In this document: one piece after another, positions 54,136-64,000 of the stretch | How positions within the stretch are numbered: the first letter of the stretch is position 1 | Layout of the letters: the number at the start of each line of letters is the position of its first letter | Origin: Marinomonas sp. SBI8L | GTDB lineage: Bacteria; Pseudomonadota; Gammaproteobacteria; Pseudomonadales; Marinomonadaceae | Length of the DNA: 64,000 bases | NCBI RefSeq assembly: GCF_001624705.1 | Contig: NZ_JSEO01000007.1 | Span: 62,001-126,000, forward strand | Direction: 5' to 3' | The notes under the pieces: generated by a model | Database searches by the model: none | The model's input: only the letters and a program-made list of their open reading frames with translations | What the model was told of the DNA's origin: nothing | Made by a program: the position numbers and the translations under genes

Positions 54136-55395
54136 ATGAATATGAAAGAAAAAATCCTTTTGGTTGAAGATAGCTCTGTTGTGCTCAAGGTACTTAAACA
54201 TTTGGTAGGTCAAAATTCAAACTTTGAACCTGTTTTAGCCAATAGCTATAGCGCAGCAATAGAGCAAATCGACATTCATGGTAATGACTTATTTGTTGCT
54301 GTGGTTGATTTGCATTTGCCTGATGCTGAAAACGGAGAGATCGTTGATGCCATGCTTGAAAGAGGGATTCCATGTGTTGTGTTAACTGGGACCTATGACG
54401 ATAATCTTCGGCTCTCTCTTTTGAATAAAGGGGTTGTGGATTATGTGACCAAGGATAGTCGCTATTCATATCAGCATGTTATGAAGGTCGTTGAGAGGTT
54501 GCGAAAAAATGTTGCGATTAAAGTTTTGGTTGCAGAAGACTCAACAACCAGCCGAAACTTTATTAAAACGTTGTTGCAACAGTATCGCTTTCAAGTTATT
54601 GAGGCTAAAGATGGGCAAGAAGCGCTGACGATTTTGGAGTCAGATGACACCATTAGTATGTTAATTACTGATCATAATATGCCTGTGATAAATGGTTATG
54701 ATTTGGTGAGAATGTTACGCCGAAATGTACGTTTTCAAGATCTGGTTATTATTGGTTTGTCTTCTGAAGGGGATTCATCCTTAACCGCTAAATTCATTAA
54801 ATCTGGTGCTAACGACTTTCTTAAAAAGCCTTTTTATCATGAAGAGTTTCACTGTCGGGTAATACATAACTTAGAAGCTCAAGAGATGTTAAATACGATA
54901 AGAGATTTGGCTAACCTTGACGCGCTTACTGGCCTTTATAATAGGCGTTATTTGATGGCGGAGGGTGAAAGTTTCTATCAGGGTGCAGTTGCTGCACACA
55001 GGCCTATTCATGTGGTGATGATAGACATAGATCACTTTAAGCAGATTAATGATAATTATGGGCATTTAATTGGTGATAGGCTTTTGGAGGCATTCTCTGA
55101 GCTTCTGACCGAATTTTTCTCTGATTCTTTGGTGGCTCGTTTTGGCGGAGAGGAATTTTGCGTTCTTAATGATACTTGTACTGTAGAAGGTATTGCTCAG
55201 CGCTTAAAAGCATTACATGAATGCTTGGATGATAAGTCTTTCACCAGTGAAGAGGTGAAGGTGACTTACAGTGGTGGTGTTGTGAGCGAAGTGTTTGAGA
55301 ATTTAGAAGGTGCGGTTAAAGTGGCTGACTCACGTCTTTATTTGGCGAAAAATAATGGCCGAAATCAAGTATGCAGTTTAAGTGAAGTTGGCTAG
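54136..55395 (+). CDS. Response regulator with two receiver domains and GGDEF output
   Basis: A 419-residue protein. REC1 (about 4-120) has ILLVEDSS, the acceptor Asp in VVDLHLP, and VVLTGTY. REC2 (about 130-250) has VLVAEDSTTSRN, the acceptor Asp in ITDHNMP and LKKPF. The GGDEF domain (about 265-415) has NLDALTGLYNRRYL, DIDHFKQINDNYGH and RFGGEEF, all intact. It should make c-di-GMP under phosphorylation control, as in PleD/WspR-type regulators. No kinase gene is adjacent. ATGs at 54136 and 54142 are both possible starts; the frame extends 10 codons further upstream without support. Confidence 0.92.
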   Translation: MNMKEKILLVEDSSVVLKVLKHLVGQNSNFEPVLANSYSAAIEQIDIHGNDLFVAVVDLHLPDAENGEIVDAMLERGIPCVVLTGTYDDNLRLSLLNKGVVDYVTKDSRYSYQHVMKVVERLRKNVAIKVLVAEDSTTSRNFIKTLLQQYRFQVIEAKDGQEALTILESDDTISMLITDHNMPVINGYDLVRMLRRNVRFQDLVIIGLSSEGDSSLTAKFIKSGANDFLKKPFYHEEFHCRVIHNLEAQEMLNTIRDLANLDALTGLYNRRYLMAEGESFYQGAVAAHRPIHVVMIDIDHFKQINDNYGHLIGDRLLEAFSELLTEFFSDSLVARFGGEEFCVLNDTCTVEGIAQRLKALHECLDDKSFTSEEVKVTYSGGVVSEVFENLEGAVKVADSRLYLAKNNGRNQVCSLSEVG

Positions 55396-55436
55396 CTTAA
55401 GAATATGCTAGTCTTGAGCCGATGATTTTTAGATGT

Positions 55437-55468
55437 AAAAAAAACCGCGTACTAGACGCGGTTTTTTT
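55437..55468. terminator. Bidirectional intrinsic terminator
   Basis: ACCGCG and CGCGGT with flanking A- and T-runs enclose a 7-nt loop between the convergent response-regulator and gatB genes. Confidence 0.94.
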
Positions 55469-55481
55469 GTTTTTAATGTTA

Positions 55482-56927
55482 TTAGCCTTTTAGTAGCTTC
55501 ATCAAGATAGGAGTGACTATGCCTGGATTGGCTTTGCCTTGGGATGCTTTCATTATTTGTCCCATAAAGAATCCCATCATTTTTTTCTGTTTATCTGCTT
55601 CAGCTGCCCTAAACTGTTCCACCTGAGCAGGGTTCGCTACTATGATTTCTTGAATCATGGCTTCTATAGCACCTGTATCGGTAACTTGTTTTAGACCTTT
55701 CTTTTCAATTATCTCGTCAGCACTGCCTTCGCCATTCCACATATCAGCCAGAATGTCTTTGGCAGTTTTGCCGTTAATTGTATTGTCTTTAATGCGGGCT
55801 AGCAGTAAACCTAGGTTGTTTGCATCGACAGGACTGTCGTTAATATCTAACTGGTTTTGGTTGAGAAGTTTGCTTAACTCCCCCATTACCCAGTTTGCTG
55901 ATAACTTGGTGTCGCCAGCAGATTTATTAACCTTTTCAAAGTAATCTGCCATAGGGCGACTAGAAGATAGTACGCCTGCATCGTACTCGCTTAGTTTGTA
56001 TTCAGAAATAAAGCGGGCAGCTTTTTGAGTTGGCAGCTCAGGTAGGCTTGCTTTAATTTCATCAACATACTCTTGAGTCAATACGACAGGGAGTAGGTCT
56101 GGGCAAGGAAAGTAGCGATAGTCGTTAGCGTCTTCTTTTGAGCGCATGCTGCGAGTTTCATCTTTATCTGGATCATACAGGCGAGTTTCCTGTGTGATCT
56201 TGCCGCCATCTTCAAGAATGTCAGCTTGGCGCTCAACTTCTGTATGAATGGCTTTTTCGATAAAACGGAAAGAGTTAACGTTTTTGATTTCGGTACGAGT
56301 GCCAAACTCTTCTTGTCCTTTAGGGCGAAGGGAGATGTTTACGTCGCAACGCATTGAGCCTTCGGCCATATTGCCATCACAAATGCCAAGGTAAGTCACG
56401 ATAGAGTGAATCATCTTAACGTATGCAACGGCTTCTTTTGCTGAGCGTATATCGGGTTCAGAAACAATTTCAAGCAAAGGTGTGCTTGAACGGTTTAAGT
56501 CAATACCAGACATGCCATGGAAATCTTCATGTAAAGATTTACCCGCATCTTCTTCTAGGTGGGCACGAGTGATGCCAACACGTTTGGTGGTGCCATCTTC
56601 TAGTGTGACGTCAAGGTGGCCAATACCAACAATAGGGTCGTCCATTTGGCTGGTTTGATAACCTTTAGGTAAGTCTGGGTAGAAATAGTTTTTGCGTGCA
56701 AAAACTGATGTCATACCAATGTCAGCATTCACTGCATGGCCAAACATAACGGCCATTCTTAGGGCTTCCTTGTTAAATACAGGGAGTGCACCAGGCATAC
56801 CTAGGTCAACCAAGGTTGTTTGGGTGTTTGCTTCTGCGCCAAAGCTTACTGGGGCGCCAGAGAATAGTTTAGATTGCGTGGATAGTTGGGCGTGAATCTC
56901 AAGGCCAATAACAATTTCCCAGTTCAT
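55482..56927 (-). CDS. gatB: Asp-tRNA(Asn)/Glu-tRNA(Gln) amidotransferase subunit B
   Basis: Kinase and tRNA-binding subunit of GatCAB, 481 residues from the ATG at 56927, which has AAAGGAG 7 nt upstream. The frame continues 14 codons further but that part overlaps gat[70 protein letters not shown] and [11 protein letters not shown] lie in the cradle domain. The YqeY-like tail domain ends [15 protein letters not shown]. It is the last gene of gatC-gatA-gatB, 2 nt after gatA. Confidence 0.97.
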   Translation of the reverse strand: MNWEIVIGLEIHAQLSTQSKLFSGAPVSFGAEANTQTTLVDLGMPGALPVFNKEALRMAVMFGHAVNADIGMTSVFARKNYFYPDLPKGYQTSQMDDPIVGIGHLDVTLEDGTTKRVGITRAHLEEDAGKSLHEDFHGMSGIDLNRSSTPLLEIVSEPDIRSAKEAVAYVKMIHSIVTYLGICDGNMAEGSMRCDVNISLRPKGQEEFGTRTEIKNVNSFRFIEKAIHTEVERQADILEDGGKITQETRLYDPDKDETRSMRSKEDANDYRYFPCPDLLPVVLTQEYVDEIKASLPELPTQKAARFISEYKLSEYDAGVLSSSRPMADYFEKVNKSAGDTKLSANWVMGELSKLLNQNQLDINDSPVDANNLGLLLARIKDNTINGKTAKDILADMWNGEGSADEIIEKKGLKQVTDTGAIEAMIQEIIVANPAQVEQFRAAEADKQKKMMGFFMGQIMKASQGKANPGIVTPILMKLLKG

Positions 56928-56929
56928 TC

Positions 56930-58390
56930 TTATGCTCCTTTTTCCATGCTTGGGGTTTGTAGGTGCCAATCAGTTGCTTGCTGGAACTGGTGTGCAATGT
57001 TAAGTAATTTAGATTCAGCGAAATAGTTGCCCATAATTTGAAGGCCAACAGGCATCTTGTTACTAAAGCCGGCTGGTACTGACATGGCTGGGATGCCTGC
57101 CAAGTTTACAGACAATGTGTAAATGTCTTCTAGATACATGGCAACAGGGTCATCTGTCTTACTGCCAATGGCAAACGCTGTGCTTGGTGCAACAGGCCCC
57201 ATGATGACATCTACTTCGTTAAGAGCGTTAACAAAGTCCTGTTTTATTAGTCGACGGATACGCTGTGCTTTTAGGTAGTAGGCATCGTAATAACCTTCTG
57301 ATAGTGCATATGTACCTACCATGATGCGCTTTTGTACTTCCTTGCTAAAGCCTTCTGCGCGAGATCTCATATACATATCTAACAGGTCTTTTGGTTCATC
57401 GCAGCGGTGGCCATAACGAACGCCGTCAAACCTTGATAGATTAGAAGAGGCTTCGGATGGTGCAATGACATAATAAGCGGGGATGCTTAATTTTAAGTTA
57501 GGTAGTGATATATCAATAACACTAGCACCTAATTTCTCAAACTCTTTTACCGCTTCTCTGATTGCATCAGCGACGCCTTGTTCTAGGCCTTCGCCAAAGT
57601 ATTCTTTAGGCAGGCCAATTTTTAAACCCGTTAAGGGTTTGTTTAGATCCGCTAAATAATCTTGAGTGTCTACTTCTGCAGAAGTTGAATCTTGAGGGTC
57701 GAATCCCGCAATAGCATTCATCAAGTGAGCGCAGTCTTCGGCACTTCGAGCCATAGGGCCAGCTTGGTCTAAGCTAGATGCATAAGCAATCATACCAAAA
57801 CGGGAGACACGGCCATAAGTTGGCTTTAAGCCGGTAATGCCGCAAAAAGAGGCTGGTTGACGAATTGAACCGCCGGTATCTGTGCCTGTTGTGGCAACTG
57901 CCATGCCTGCTGCAACTGCGACGGCAGATCCGCCAGATGAACCGCCAGGAACAAGGTCGGTGTTCCAAGGGTTTTTAACTAGGCCATAATGACTGTTTTC
58001 GTTTGAGGAGCCCATGGCAAACTCATCCATATTTGTCTTACCTAACATAATGGCGCCAGCTTGTTCTAGGCGAGCTGTTACGGTTGACTCATAAGGAGGG
58101 ATGAAGTTATTTAGCATTTTTGAGGCGCAGGTAGTTTTAATGCCGTTAGTGCAGAATAAGTCTTTATGCGCAATCGGTATGCCAGCTAATGGACCTGCTG
58201 TGCCGGCTTGAATCGCTTCATCTGCTTTTTGGGCTGCAGCAAGTGCTGATTCAGAGCGCACAGTGATATAGCTATTTAGGCTAGGGTTTAGTTCCTTGAT
58301 TTTATCAAGGTAGCTTTGTGTTAATTCGACACTTGTAATTTCTTTGTTGCGTAGCTTTTGTACAAGGCTAGAGATGTTTTGTTCAAGCAT
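56930..58390 (-). CDS. gatA: Asp-tRNA(Asn)/Glu-tRNA(Gln) amidotransferase subunit A
   Basis: Amidase subunit that frees ammonia from glutamine for GatB, 486 residues. The amidase-signature Ser-cisSer-Lys triad is visible: Lys in [11 protein letters not shown] (about 75-85), and serines in [15 protein letters not shown] and [28 protein letters not shown] follows. I use the ATG at 58390 (MLEQNIS), 12 nt after the gatC stop, with GGA 8 nt upstream. In gammaproteobacteria with GlnRS the complex mainly serves Asn-tRNA formation; whether that applies here cannot be told from the window. Confidence 0.97.
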   Translation of the reverse strand: MLEQNISSLVQKLRNKEITSVELTQSYLDKIKELNPSLNSYITVRSESALAAAQKADEAIQAGTAGPLAGIPIAHKDLFCTNGIKTTCASKMLNNFIPPYESTVTARLEQAGAIMLGKTNMDEFAMGSSNENSHYGLVKNPWNTDLVPGGSSGGSAVAVAAGMAVATTGTDTGGSIRQPASFCGITGLKPTYGRVSRFGMIAYASSLDQAGPMARSAEDCAHLMNAIAGFDPQDSTSAEVDTQDYLADLNKPLTGLKIGLPKEYFGEGLEQGVADAIREAVKEFEKLGASVIDISLPNLKLSIPAYYVIAPSEASSNLSRFDGVRYGHRCDEPKDLLDMYMRSRAEGFSKEVQKRIMVGTYALSEGYYDAYYLKAQRIRRLIKQDFVNALNEVDVIMGPVAPSTAFAIGSKTDDPVAMYLEDIYTLSVNLAGIPAMSVPAGFSNKMPVGLQIMGNYFAESKLLNIAHQFQQATDWHLQTPSMEKGA

Positions 58391-58402
58391 GATGGTATCC
58401 AA

Positions 58403-58690
58403 TTAATCAATCACTTTGGGCACTAAGAAAAGGCCTGCTTCTGTGCTTGGAGCATTCGCTAGGAAAGCTTCGCGACGGTTTTCTTCTGTTACTTCATCTG
58501 CACGTAATCTTTGTGTCATTTCCAATGGATTGGAAAGCGGCTCTATACCATCTGTATCGACTGACTGCATTTGCTCAACTAGTTCTAAAACGCTGGAAAG
58601 AGATGATTGATATTGAGAAGCATCTTCTTCAGTGAGTGCTAGGCGCGCTAAATGAGCAATTTTTTGCACGTCTTGTTTATCTAGAGACAT
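58403..58690 (-). CDS. gatC: Asp-tRNA(Asn)/Glu-tRNA(Gln) amidotransferase subunit C
   Basis: Small chaperone-like subunit that holds GatA and GatB together, 95 residues. [29 protein letters not shown]-like [25 protein letters not shown] in sections, LRADEV and the C-terminal LVPKVID are diagnostic. It is the first gene of gatCAB, divergent from mreB across about 240 AT-rich nt that must hold both promoters; I do not see a convincing -35/-10 pair there. Confidence 0.96.
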   Translation of the reverse strand: MSLDKQDVQKIAHLARLALTEEDASQYQSSLSSVLELVEQMQSVDTDGIEPLSNPLEMTQRLRADEVTEENRREAFLANAPSTEAGLFLVPKVID

Positions 58691-58842
58691 ATTTCACCCA
58701 TAAATAGTGTGTTGTAAAAAATGTTGGCTATTGTATCGAGAACCAAGGTTGGGTGATAGAGGATTGCCTTAAAAACTGATTAATAAGCCGCTAAATTAAA
58801 AAAATTTTAATAAACAATGAAATAGCACCCTCTATTTTGTAG

Positions 58843-59973
<1,131 letters not shown>

Positions 59974-59980
59974 AAGGTTA

Positions 59981-59993
59981 GAGGTGAGCTATT
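59981..59993 (+). promoter_or_regulatory. Ribosome-binding site and ATT initiation codon of mreC
   Basis: GAGGTGA matches seven bases of the anti-Shine-Dalgarno complement and stands with 6 nt between its GAGG and the ATT codon at 59991. The next in-frame NTG codon is 48 nt downstream. The upstream in-frame codon GCT is preceded by a TGA stop, so ATT is the only plausible start near this ribosome-binding site. Confidence 0.75.
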
Positions 59994-60821
59994 AGTACTC
60001 TCTTTTTTGAAGGTAAGGTCTCAGGCTTACGCTTTTTTTTGCTGGTGATCTTATCTTCCATCATGATTGTTGCAGATGCCCGAAGTGGATTTTTTAATCC
60101 ACTTCGTCCTTATTTGAGTTTCCTTGTTACGCCTATCCAAGTTGTTGTTAACGCACCTCAACAAGCTATTTCTTGGGGAGTAGAGCACCTTGCTAGTCGT
60201 GAGTATCTTGTCTCTGAGAATCAAAGATTAAATCAAGATGTTTTGGTTTTAAAAAGCCGCTTGCAAAAGTTAGACTCTTTGCGTGCTGAGAATGTGCGCT
60301 TACGTGAATTGCTGGATGCATCGCAGCAGGTTGAAGCTAAAATCATTATGGCCGAAGTCATTGGTTTTGATCAAAATGCTTATAGCCATAAAATCATGAT
60401 TGATAAAGGCTTCTCTTCTGGTGCTTATGTTGGTCAATCTGTGCTAGATGCGACAGGGGTGATGGGGCAAATTGTTGAGGCGGGTGCTTATAACAGTCGT
60501 GTGCTATTAATCGCTGATGCGAGCCATTTTGTGCCAGTACAATTATCTCGAACAGGTTTGAGAAGTATTTTACGAGGCACAGGTGACCTTAAGCGTCTTG
60601 CTTTGATGAATGTTCCTCATTCTGCAGATATTAAAAAAGGTGATGTACTGACGACATCGGGATTAGATGATAGGTTTCCAAGTGATTATCCCGTCGGTGT
60701 TGTTAAGTCTGTTGTCCGTATCTCTGGTAAGCCCTACGCTGATGTCGAGGTAGTCCCGTTAGCTCAACTAGAGCGAAGTCGACATGTAATGTTAATTGAT
60801 GTGCCGGAGTCTCAGCGCTAA
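59991..60821 (+). CDS. mreC: Rod-shape-determining protein MreC, with apparent ATT start codon
   Basis: Inner-membrane protein linking MreB to periplasmic wall synthesis, 276 residues. The N-terminal membrane helix (FFLLVILSSIMIVADARSG) is followed by a coiled coil (about 65-100) and the two beta-barrel domains. No ATG, GTG or TTG opens the frame before a TTG at 60039, which has no ribosome-binding site and would remove 16 conserved residues. The ATT at 59991 has GAGGTGA (59981-59987) in place, and counting from it the protein aligns with E. coli MreC with no gap over the first 31 residues. I therefore take ATT as the start. The stop overlaps the mreD ATG (TAATG). Confidence 0.85.
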   Translation: MSTLFFEGKVSGLRFFLLVILSSIMIVADARSGFFNPLRPYLSFLVTPIQVVVNAPQQAISWGVEHLASREYLVSENQRLNQDVLVLKSRLQKLDSLRAENVRLRELLDASQQVEAKIIMAEVIGFDQNAYSHKIMIDKGFSSGAYVGQSVLDATGVMGQIVEAGAYNSRVLLIADASHFVPVQLSRTGLRSILRGTGDLKRLALMNVPHSADIKKGDVLTTSGLDDRFPSDYPVGVVKSVVRISGKPYADVEVVPLAQLERSRHVMLIDVPESQR

Positions 60822-61294
60822 TGAAAGCCAGTTTGGTATTTTTAATCACTCTTCTTATTGCGCTTATGCTTGAAGCATTACCTTTTCCAGATGCTTTTGT
60901 TTGGTTTAGGCCAGAGTGGGCGTTGTTGGTTATCTTGTACTGGGTTATTGCGCTACCTTACCGAGTTGGGGTCGGTGTTGCTTGGATGTTGGGTATTATG
61001 GTCGACCTGTTGCAAGGCGGCGTATTAGGTCAGCACTCTTTAACTTATGTCATTATTGCTTTTACCTGTGCTGTTTTTTATCAAAGGCTTCGCATGTATC
61101 ACTCTTGGCAGCAAGGTGTATTTGTTGGCTTGCTTGTCAGTATTAGTCAGTTGGTAGACTTTTGTATTGATAGGTATTTGGGCGACGCCGAACCTACTCT
61201 AATGATTTTTGTGCCAGCTATTATAACTGGGGCTTTGTGGCCTTGGTCTTTTGTTGTATTACGTAGTATTCGACGCATGTACGCCATCCGTTAA
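60821..61294 (+). CDS. mreD: Rod-shape-determining protein MreD
   Basis: Small polytopic membrane protein of the elongasome, 157 residues with five or six hydrophobic helices. LMLEALPFPDAFVWFRPEWALLVILYWVIALPYRVG in sections, WMLGIMVDLLQGGVLGQHSL and the basic C-terminus RSIRRMYAIR match MreD. Its ATG overlaps the mreC stop by one base (TAATG), so translation is coupled. Confidence 0.95.
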   Translation: MKASLVFLITLLIALMLEALPFPDAFVWFRPEWALLVILYWVIALPYRVGVGVAWMLGIMVDLLQGGVLGQHSLTYVIIAFTCAVFYQRLRMYHSWQQGVFVGLLVSISQLVDFCIDRYLGDAEPTLMIFVPAIITGALWPWSFVVLRSIRRMYAIR

Positions 61295-61303
61295 GGAAAA
61301 TAA

Positions 61304-61915
61304 ATGATATTGTTAGCTTCAGCATCACCACGCAGAAAAAGCTTGTTAGGGCAGTTGGTGAGGGAGTTCGATATCTTGCCTGCTGATATAGATGAAACCC
61401 CATTTGTAAATGAAGATGCTGCTGAATATGTTCAGCGTATGGCTGTTGAAAAGGCTAAAGCAAGCGCAAGCTTGTCGCTTCAATCTGAACTTTCCCCTCC
61501 AGATAGGTCTATTATTATAGGCTCTGATACCAGTGTTGTACTTGATGGTGAGATTTTAGGCAAACCTGATAGTTTTGGGAGTGCACAATCCATGTTGCGT
61601 TCATTGTCTGGTAAGACACATCAAGTAATGACGGCTGTTTGTCTATTTGATGCTCGCTTTGATCATTTAGCTGTTAAAAATGTTATTACCCAAGTCACAT
61701 TTCGTAGGATATCTGACCTTGAAATTAGCCGCTATTGGGATAGTGGTGAGCCGCAAGATAAAGCGGGAAGTTACGGTATTCAAGGTTTAGGTTCTGTTTT
61801 TGTTGAGCAAATAAATGGTTCTTTTTCTGCTGTAGTTGGTTTGCCTATGTTCGAAACGGCGCAGTTATTGCAGCAAGTAGGAATAGAGCCATTACAGGAG
61901 ATGTCCAATGAGTGA
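61304..61915 (+). CDS. maf: Maf-type nucleotide pyrophosphatase
   Basis: House-cleaning nucleoside triphosphate pyrophosphatase of the Maf/YhdE type (dTTP/UTP-active in relatives), 203 residues. ILLASASPRRKSLLGQL at the N-terminus, FVNEDAAEYVQRMAVEKA, IIIGSDTSVVLDGEILGKP (catalytic Asp) and DKAGSYGIQGLGSVFVEQI are the family blocks. AAGGA lies about 7 nt before the ATG. It overlaps rng by 8 nt. Confidence 0.96.
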   Translation: MILLASASPRRKSLLGQLVREFDILPADIDETPFVNEDAAEYVQRMAVEKAKASASLSLQSELSPPDRSIIIGSDTSVVLDGEILGKPDSFGSAQSMLRSLSGKTHQVMTAVCLFDARFDHLAVKNVITQVTFRRISDLEISRYWDSGEPQDKAGSYGIQGLGSVFVEQINGSFSAVVGLPMFETAQLLQQVGIEPLQEMSNE

Positions 61916-63362
61916 AGATGTTTTAATTAATGTAACCCCGATGGAAATTCGAGTTGCTCTTGTTGAAAATGGTGTTTTACAAGAAGTTTATATTGAAAGG
62001 TCTACTCGTAAAGGTATTGTCGGTAATATTTATCAGGGCAAGGTTGTCCGTGTTTTGCCTGGCATGCAGGCAGCATTTGTAGATATAGGGTTAGAAAGGG
62101 CCGCTTTTATACATGTTTCTGAGGTGGCTGAGCGTGATGCTGTAAACCCAAGTGATCAAATCGGTGATTACTTGAGAGAAGGTCAGTCTTTGGTTGTTCA
62201 GGTGACTAAGGACCCAATTAGCTCAAAGGGTGCTAGGTTAACAACGCATCTATCTATCCCATCTCGTTATTTGGTTTACATGCCAGATCAGTCTCATGTG
62301 GGTGTCAGTCAAAGAATTGAAGATGAAGCTGAAAGAGAAAGATTAAAACAGCTTGTTTCAGCTGCACTGACGGAGGCTGATGAGACAAGTGGCTATATTT
62401 TAAGAACAGCTGCAGAGGGTGCTGGCGAAGAAGAAATCTTAGCGGATATTAAATTCTTAACGCGTTTATGGCAGTCGGTTAAAAAGCGTATTAGCTCTGC
62501 AAAAGCGCCTTCAGTAATCTATGATGATTTACCATTACATTTGCGCACCATGCGTGACTTGGTCAGTCTTAAAACTGAAAAAATACGGATAGATTCTAGA
62601 GAGAATTACGCTAAATTAAAGTCTTTTGCGGAAGAGTTTATACCTGAGGTGGGGCAAAGGGTTGAATACTATCCTGGTGAGCGACCTATCTTTGATATTT
62701 ATAGTGTTGAAGATGAGATTCAAAAAGCGTTAGATCGTAAGGTGCAACTAAAGTCCGGTGGTTATCTTTTAGTTGAGCAAACTGAATCTATGACGACTAT
62801 TGATGTCAACACGGGTGCTTTCGTTGGTAGTCGAAATTTGGAAGAAACCATATACAAGACTAATTTAGAAGCTGCCACAGCGATTGGTCGTCAACTTAGG
62901 TTGCGTAATCTAGGTGGTATTATCATTATTGATTTTATCGATATGGAAGATGAAGAGCATAAACGTCAAGTCTTGCGCATGCTTGAGAAGATATTGGACG
63001 TAGATCATGCTAAGACAAAAATTACAGGTGTGTCTGAGTTAGGCTTAGTTGAAATGACGCGTAAGCGTACTCGTGAGAGCTTGGGGCAAACCTTGTGTGA
63101 GCCTTGTCGTTCATGTCGCGGTAGTGGCTTGGTTAAAACGCCTGAAACAGTTTGTTATGAGGTTTTTAGGGAGATACTCAGAGCGGACCGAGCCTACGAT
63201 TCTCCGACTTATGCTGTGTTAGCTTCTCGTGCAGTAATTGATCGTATGCATGAGGAGGAGAGTGCCAGTGTCGCAGAGTTAGAAGCCTTCATTGGTAAGA
63301 GTATTCATTTCCAGGTTGAAACCATGTATACCCAAGACCAATATGATGTGGTTATACGATAA
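61908..63362 (+). CDS. rng: Ribonuclease G
   Basis: Endoribonuclease that trims 16S rRNA 5' ends and decays some mRNAs, 484 residues. An S1-like domain (GIVGNIYQGKVVRVLPGMQAAFVDIGLERAAFIHVSE in pieces, about 35-72) precedes the RNase E/G catalytic domain with TTIDVNTGAFVG (metal-binding Asp), IIIIDFIDM and the EMTRKRTRESL block. The zinc-link C-x-x-C lies in LCEPCRSCRGSG. It lacks the long RNase E C-terminal extension, as expected for Rng. The ATG lies inside the maf 3' end. Confidence 0.97.
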   Translation: MSEDVLINVTPMEIRVALVENGVLQEVYIERSTRKGIVGNIYQGKVVRVLPGMQAAFVDIGLERAAFIHVSEVAERDAVNPSDQIGDYLREGQSLVVQVTKDPISSKGARLTTHLSIPSRYLVYMPDQSHVGVSQRIEDEAERERLKQLVSAALTEADETSGYILRTAAEGAGEEEILADIKFLTRLWQSVKKRISSAKAPSVIYDDLPLHLRTMRDLVSLKTEKIRIDSRENYAKLKSFAEEFIPEVGQRVEYYPGERPIFDIYSVEDEIQKALDRKVQLKSGGYLLVEQTESMTTIDVNTGAFVGSRNLEETIYKTNLEAATAIGRQLRLRNLGGIIIIDFIDMEDEEHKRQVLRMLEKILDVDHAKTKITGVSELGLVEMTRKRTRESLGQTLCEPCRSCRGSGLVKTPETVCYEVFREILRADRAYDSPTYAVLASRAVIDRMHEEESASVAELEAFIGKSIHFQVETMYTQDQYDVVIR

Positions 63363-63391
63363 TTGTTTGTGATTGATAAGTGTCCGGCCAA

Positions 63392-64000
63392 ATGAGTTTG
63401 AGTGTGAAGCGGGCTGCCGATATAGCTTGGTGGCTTTTGGTTTCTGTTGTTCTAATCTTTGCCTCCTTTATGGTTTTGGTGAAGTTCTCTTTGCCTTATG
63501 CTGATGAGTACCGTTATCAGATAGAAAGAAATCTAAGTCAAGTTTCTGGATATCAGATAGAGATTGAGAATATATCAGCAAAACTGGAGGGTCTTGATCC
63601 TAGTTTTTCTATTGATGGGTTAAGTTTAAAGGCAGAGGGTGAGTCCCAGCCTCTAAGGTTTGAACGATTGATGATTCGTTTAAACTTATGGCAATCATTA
63701 ATTAAGCTTGAGCCAAACTTTAGCTACATACGTTTATATCAGACTCAGGTGAGTTTAACTGAGGCTTCAGGGCGCTGGTCTTTGACTGGTTTGCCTGTGG
63801 TTGCATCTCAAAATACGGGCGGTTTTGCTCGTATCTTTAATTATTTTTTAGATCAAAGACAGATATCTTTAATAGATACTCAGTTGTCGGTTCACAGTGA
63901 GCGAGTTGGTTTAATTAATTTATCATCTGATGCCATGTATTTACAAAGAACCGCATCAGGGATAGGTGTTAGTGCAAAGGTAAAGCATCAAAACTATGAT
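63392..64000 (+). CDS. yhdP: YhdP/TIGR02099-type AsmA-like transport protein (5' part)
   Basis: Only the first 203 codons are present and the gene runs off the right edge. A short cytoplasmic start and one membrane helix (WWLLVSVVLIFASFMVLVKF) are followed by the periplasmic LPYADEYRYQIERNLSQVSGYQIEI and ISAKLEGLDPSFSIDGLSL. This N-terminus is typical of the very large YhdP proteins, which move phospholipids to the outer membrane. Its place after rng is the conserved gammaproteobacterial order. The ATG at 63392 has a weak ribosome-binding site, 29 nt after the rng stop. Confidence 0.9.
   Translation, partial: MSLSVKRAADIAWWLLVSVVLIFASFMVLVKFSLPYADEYRYQIERNLSQVSGYQIEIENISAKLEGLDPSFSIDGLSLKAEGESQPLRFERLMIRLNLWQSLIKLEPNFSYIRLYQTQVSLTEASGRWSLTGLPVVASQNTGGFARIFNYFLDQRQISLIDTQLSVHSERVGLINLSSDAMYLQRTASGIGVSAKVKHQNYD

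Overview
The window is a moderately AT-rich, gene-dense chromosomal segment from a gammaproteobacterium of the Oceanospirillales/Pseudomonadales branch. A marine Marinomonas-like bacterium is my best guess (inference from gene content and order, not from a search). Two blocks follow the order I recall from Pseudomonas aeruginosa: dsbD-aroQ-accB-accC-prmA-(DUF3426)-dusB-fis-purH-purD-retS (7-19 kb, minus strand) and gatB/A/C divergent from mreB-mreC-mreD-maf-rng-yhdP (55.5-64 kb). I see no prophage, insertion sequence, CRISPR array, tRNA or rRNA.

Layout. 1-4.7 kb: 5' part of nrdA with paired NrdR boxes, a DUF1624 membrane acyltransferase, pdxH, coq7 and a HIT hydrolase. 4.8-7.4 kb: a RetS-position 7TM-DISM sensor whose kinase and receiver parts are degenerate, and a divergent small membrane protein. 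7.4-19 kb: purine synthesis (purD, purH), fis-dusB, prmA, acetyl-CoA carboxylase subunits, aroQ and dsbD. 19-27 kb: a lipoprotein/DUF2333/GNAT operon, a dGTPase-like HD protein, a LysR-HTH-only protein, DUF523, cysH (APS-reductase type), a CoA-pyrophosphatase Nudix protein and pabB. 27-33 kb: an alpha/beta hydrolase, a four-gene minor-pilin operon, a small PP0621-like protein, and a clearly dead glutamine-dependent NAD synthetase gene (nadE pseudogene). 32.5-39 kb: RIO1-like kinase, Tas-like aldo/keto reductase, AraC regulator, Mpo1-like protein, a 12-unit CTTAC repeat, a chemotaxis receptor and DUF2750.

39-48.6 kb is a purine salvage/catabolism island: a BMP-type ABC importer, adenine deaminase, XdhC, 5-hydroxyisourate hydrolase, PuuE-type allantoinase and OHCU decarboxylase. 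Together they would take up a purine or nucleoside and carry it through xanthine and urate toward allantoate; the xanthine dehydrogenase subunits and the urate oxidase lie outside the window. 48.9-55.4 kb: a membrane diguanylate cyclase, an RluA-type pseudouridine synthase, rlmM, an L,D-transpeptidase, a YkgJ-like protein and a double-receiver GGDEF response regulator. 55.5-64 kb: GatCAB and the cell-shape operon mreBCD with maf, rng and the start of yhdP.

Most of the window is ordinary housekeeping DNA and I do not see a convincing wholly new multi-gene system. The best leads are the degenerate RetS-like sensor beside purD, the nadE pseudogene with both active sites already lost, the apparent ATT start codon of mreC, the CTTAC repeat upstream of a chemoreceptor gene, the stand-alone LysR DNA-binding domain, and the pilin operon whose first prepilin has Ala where Gly is expected.
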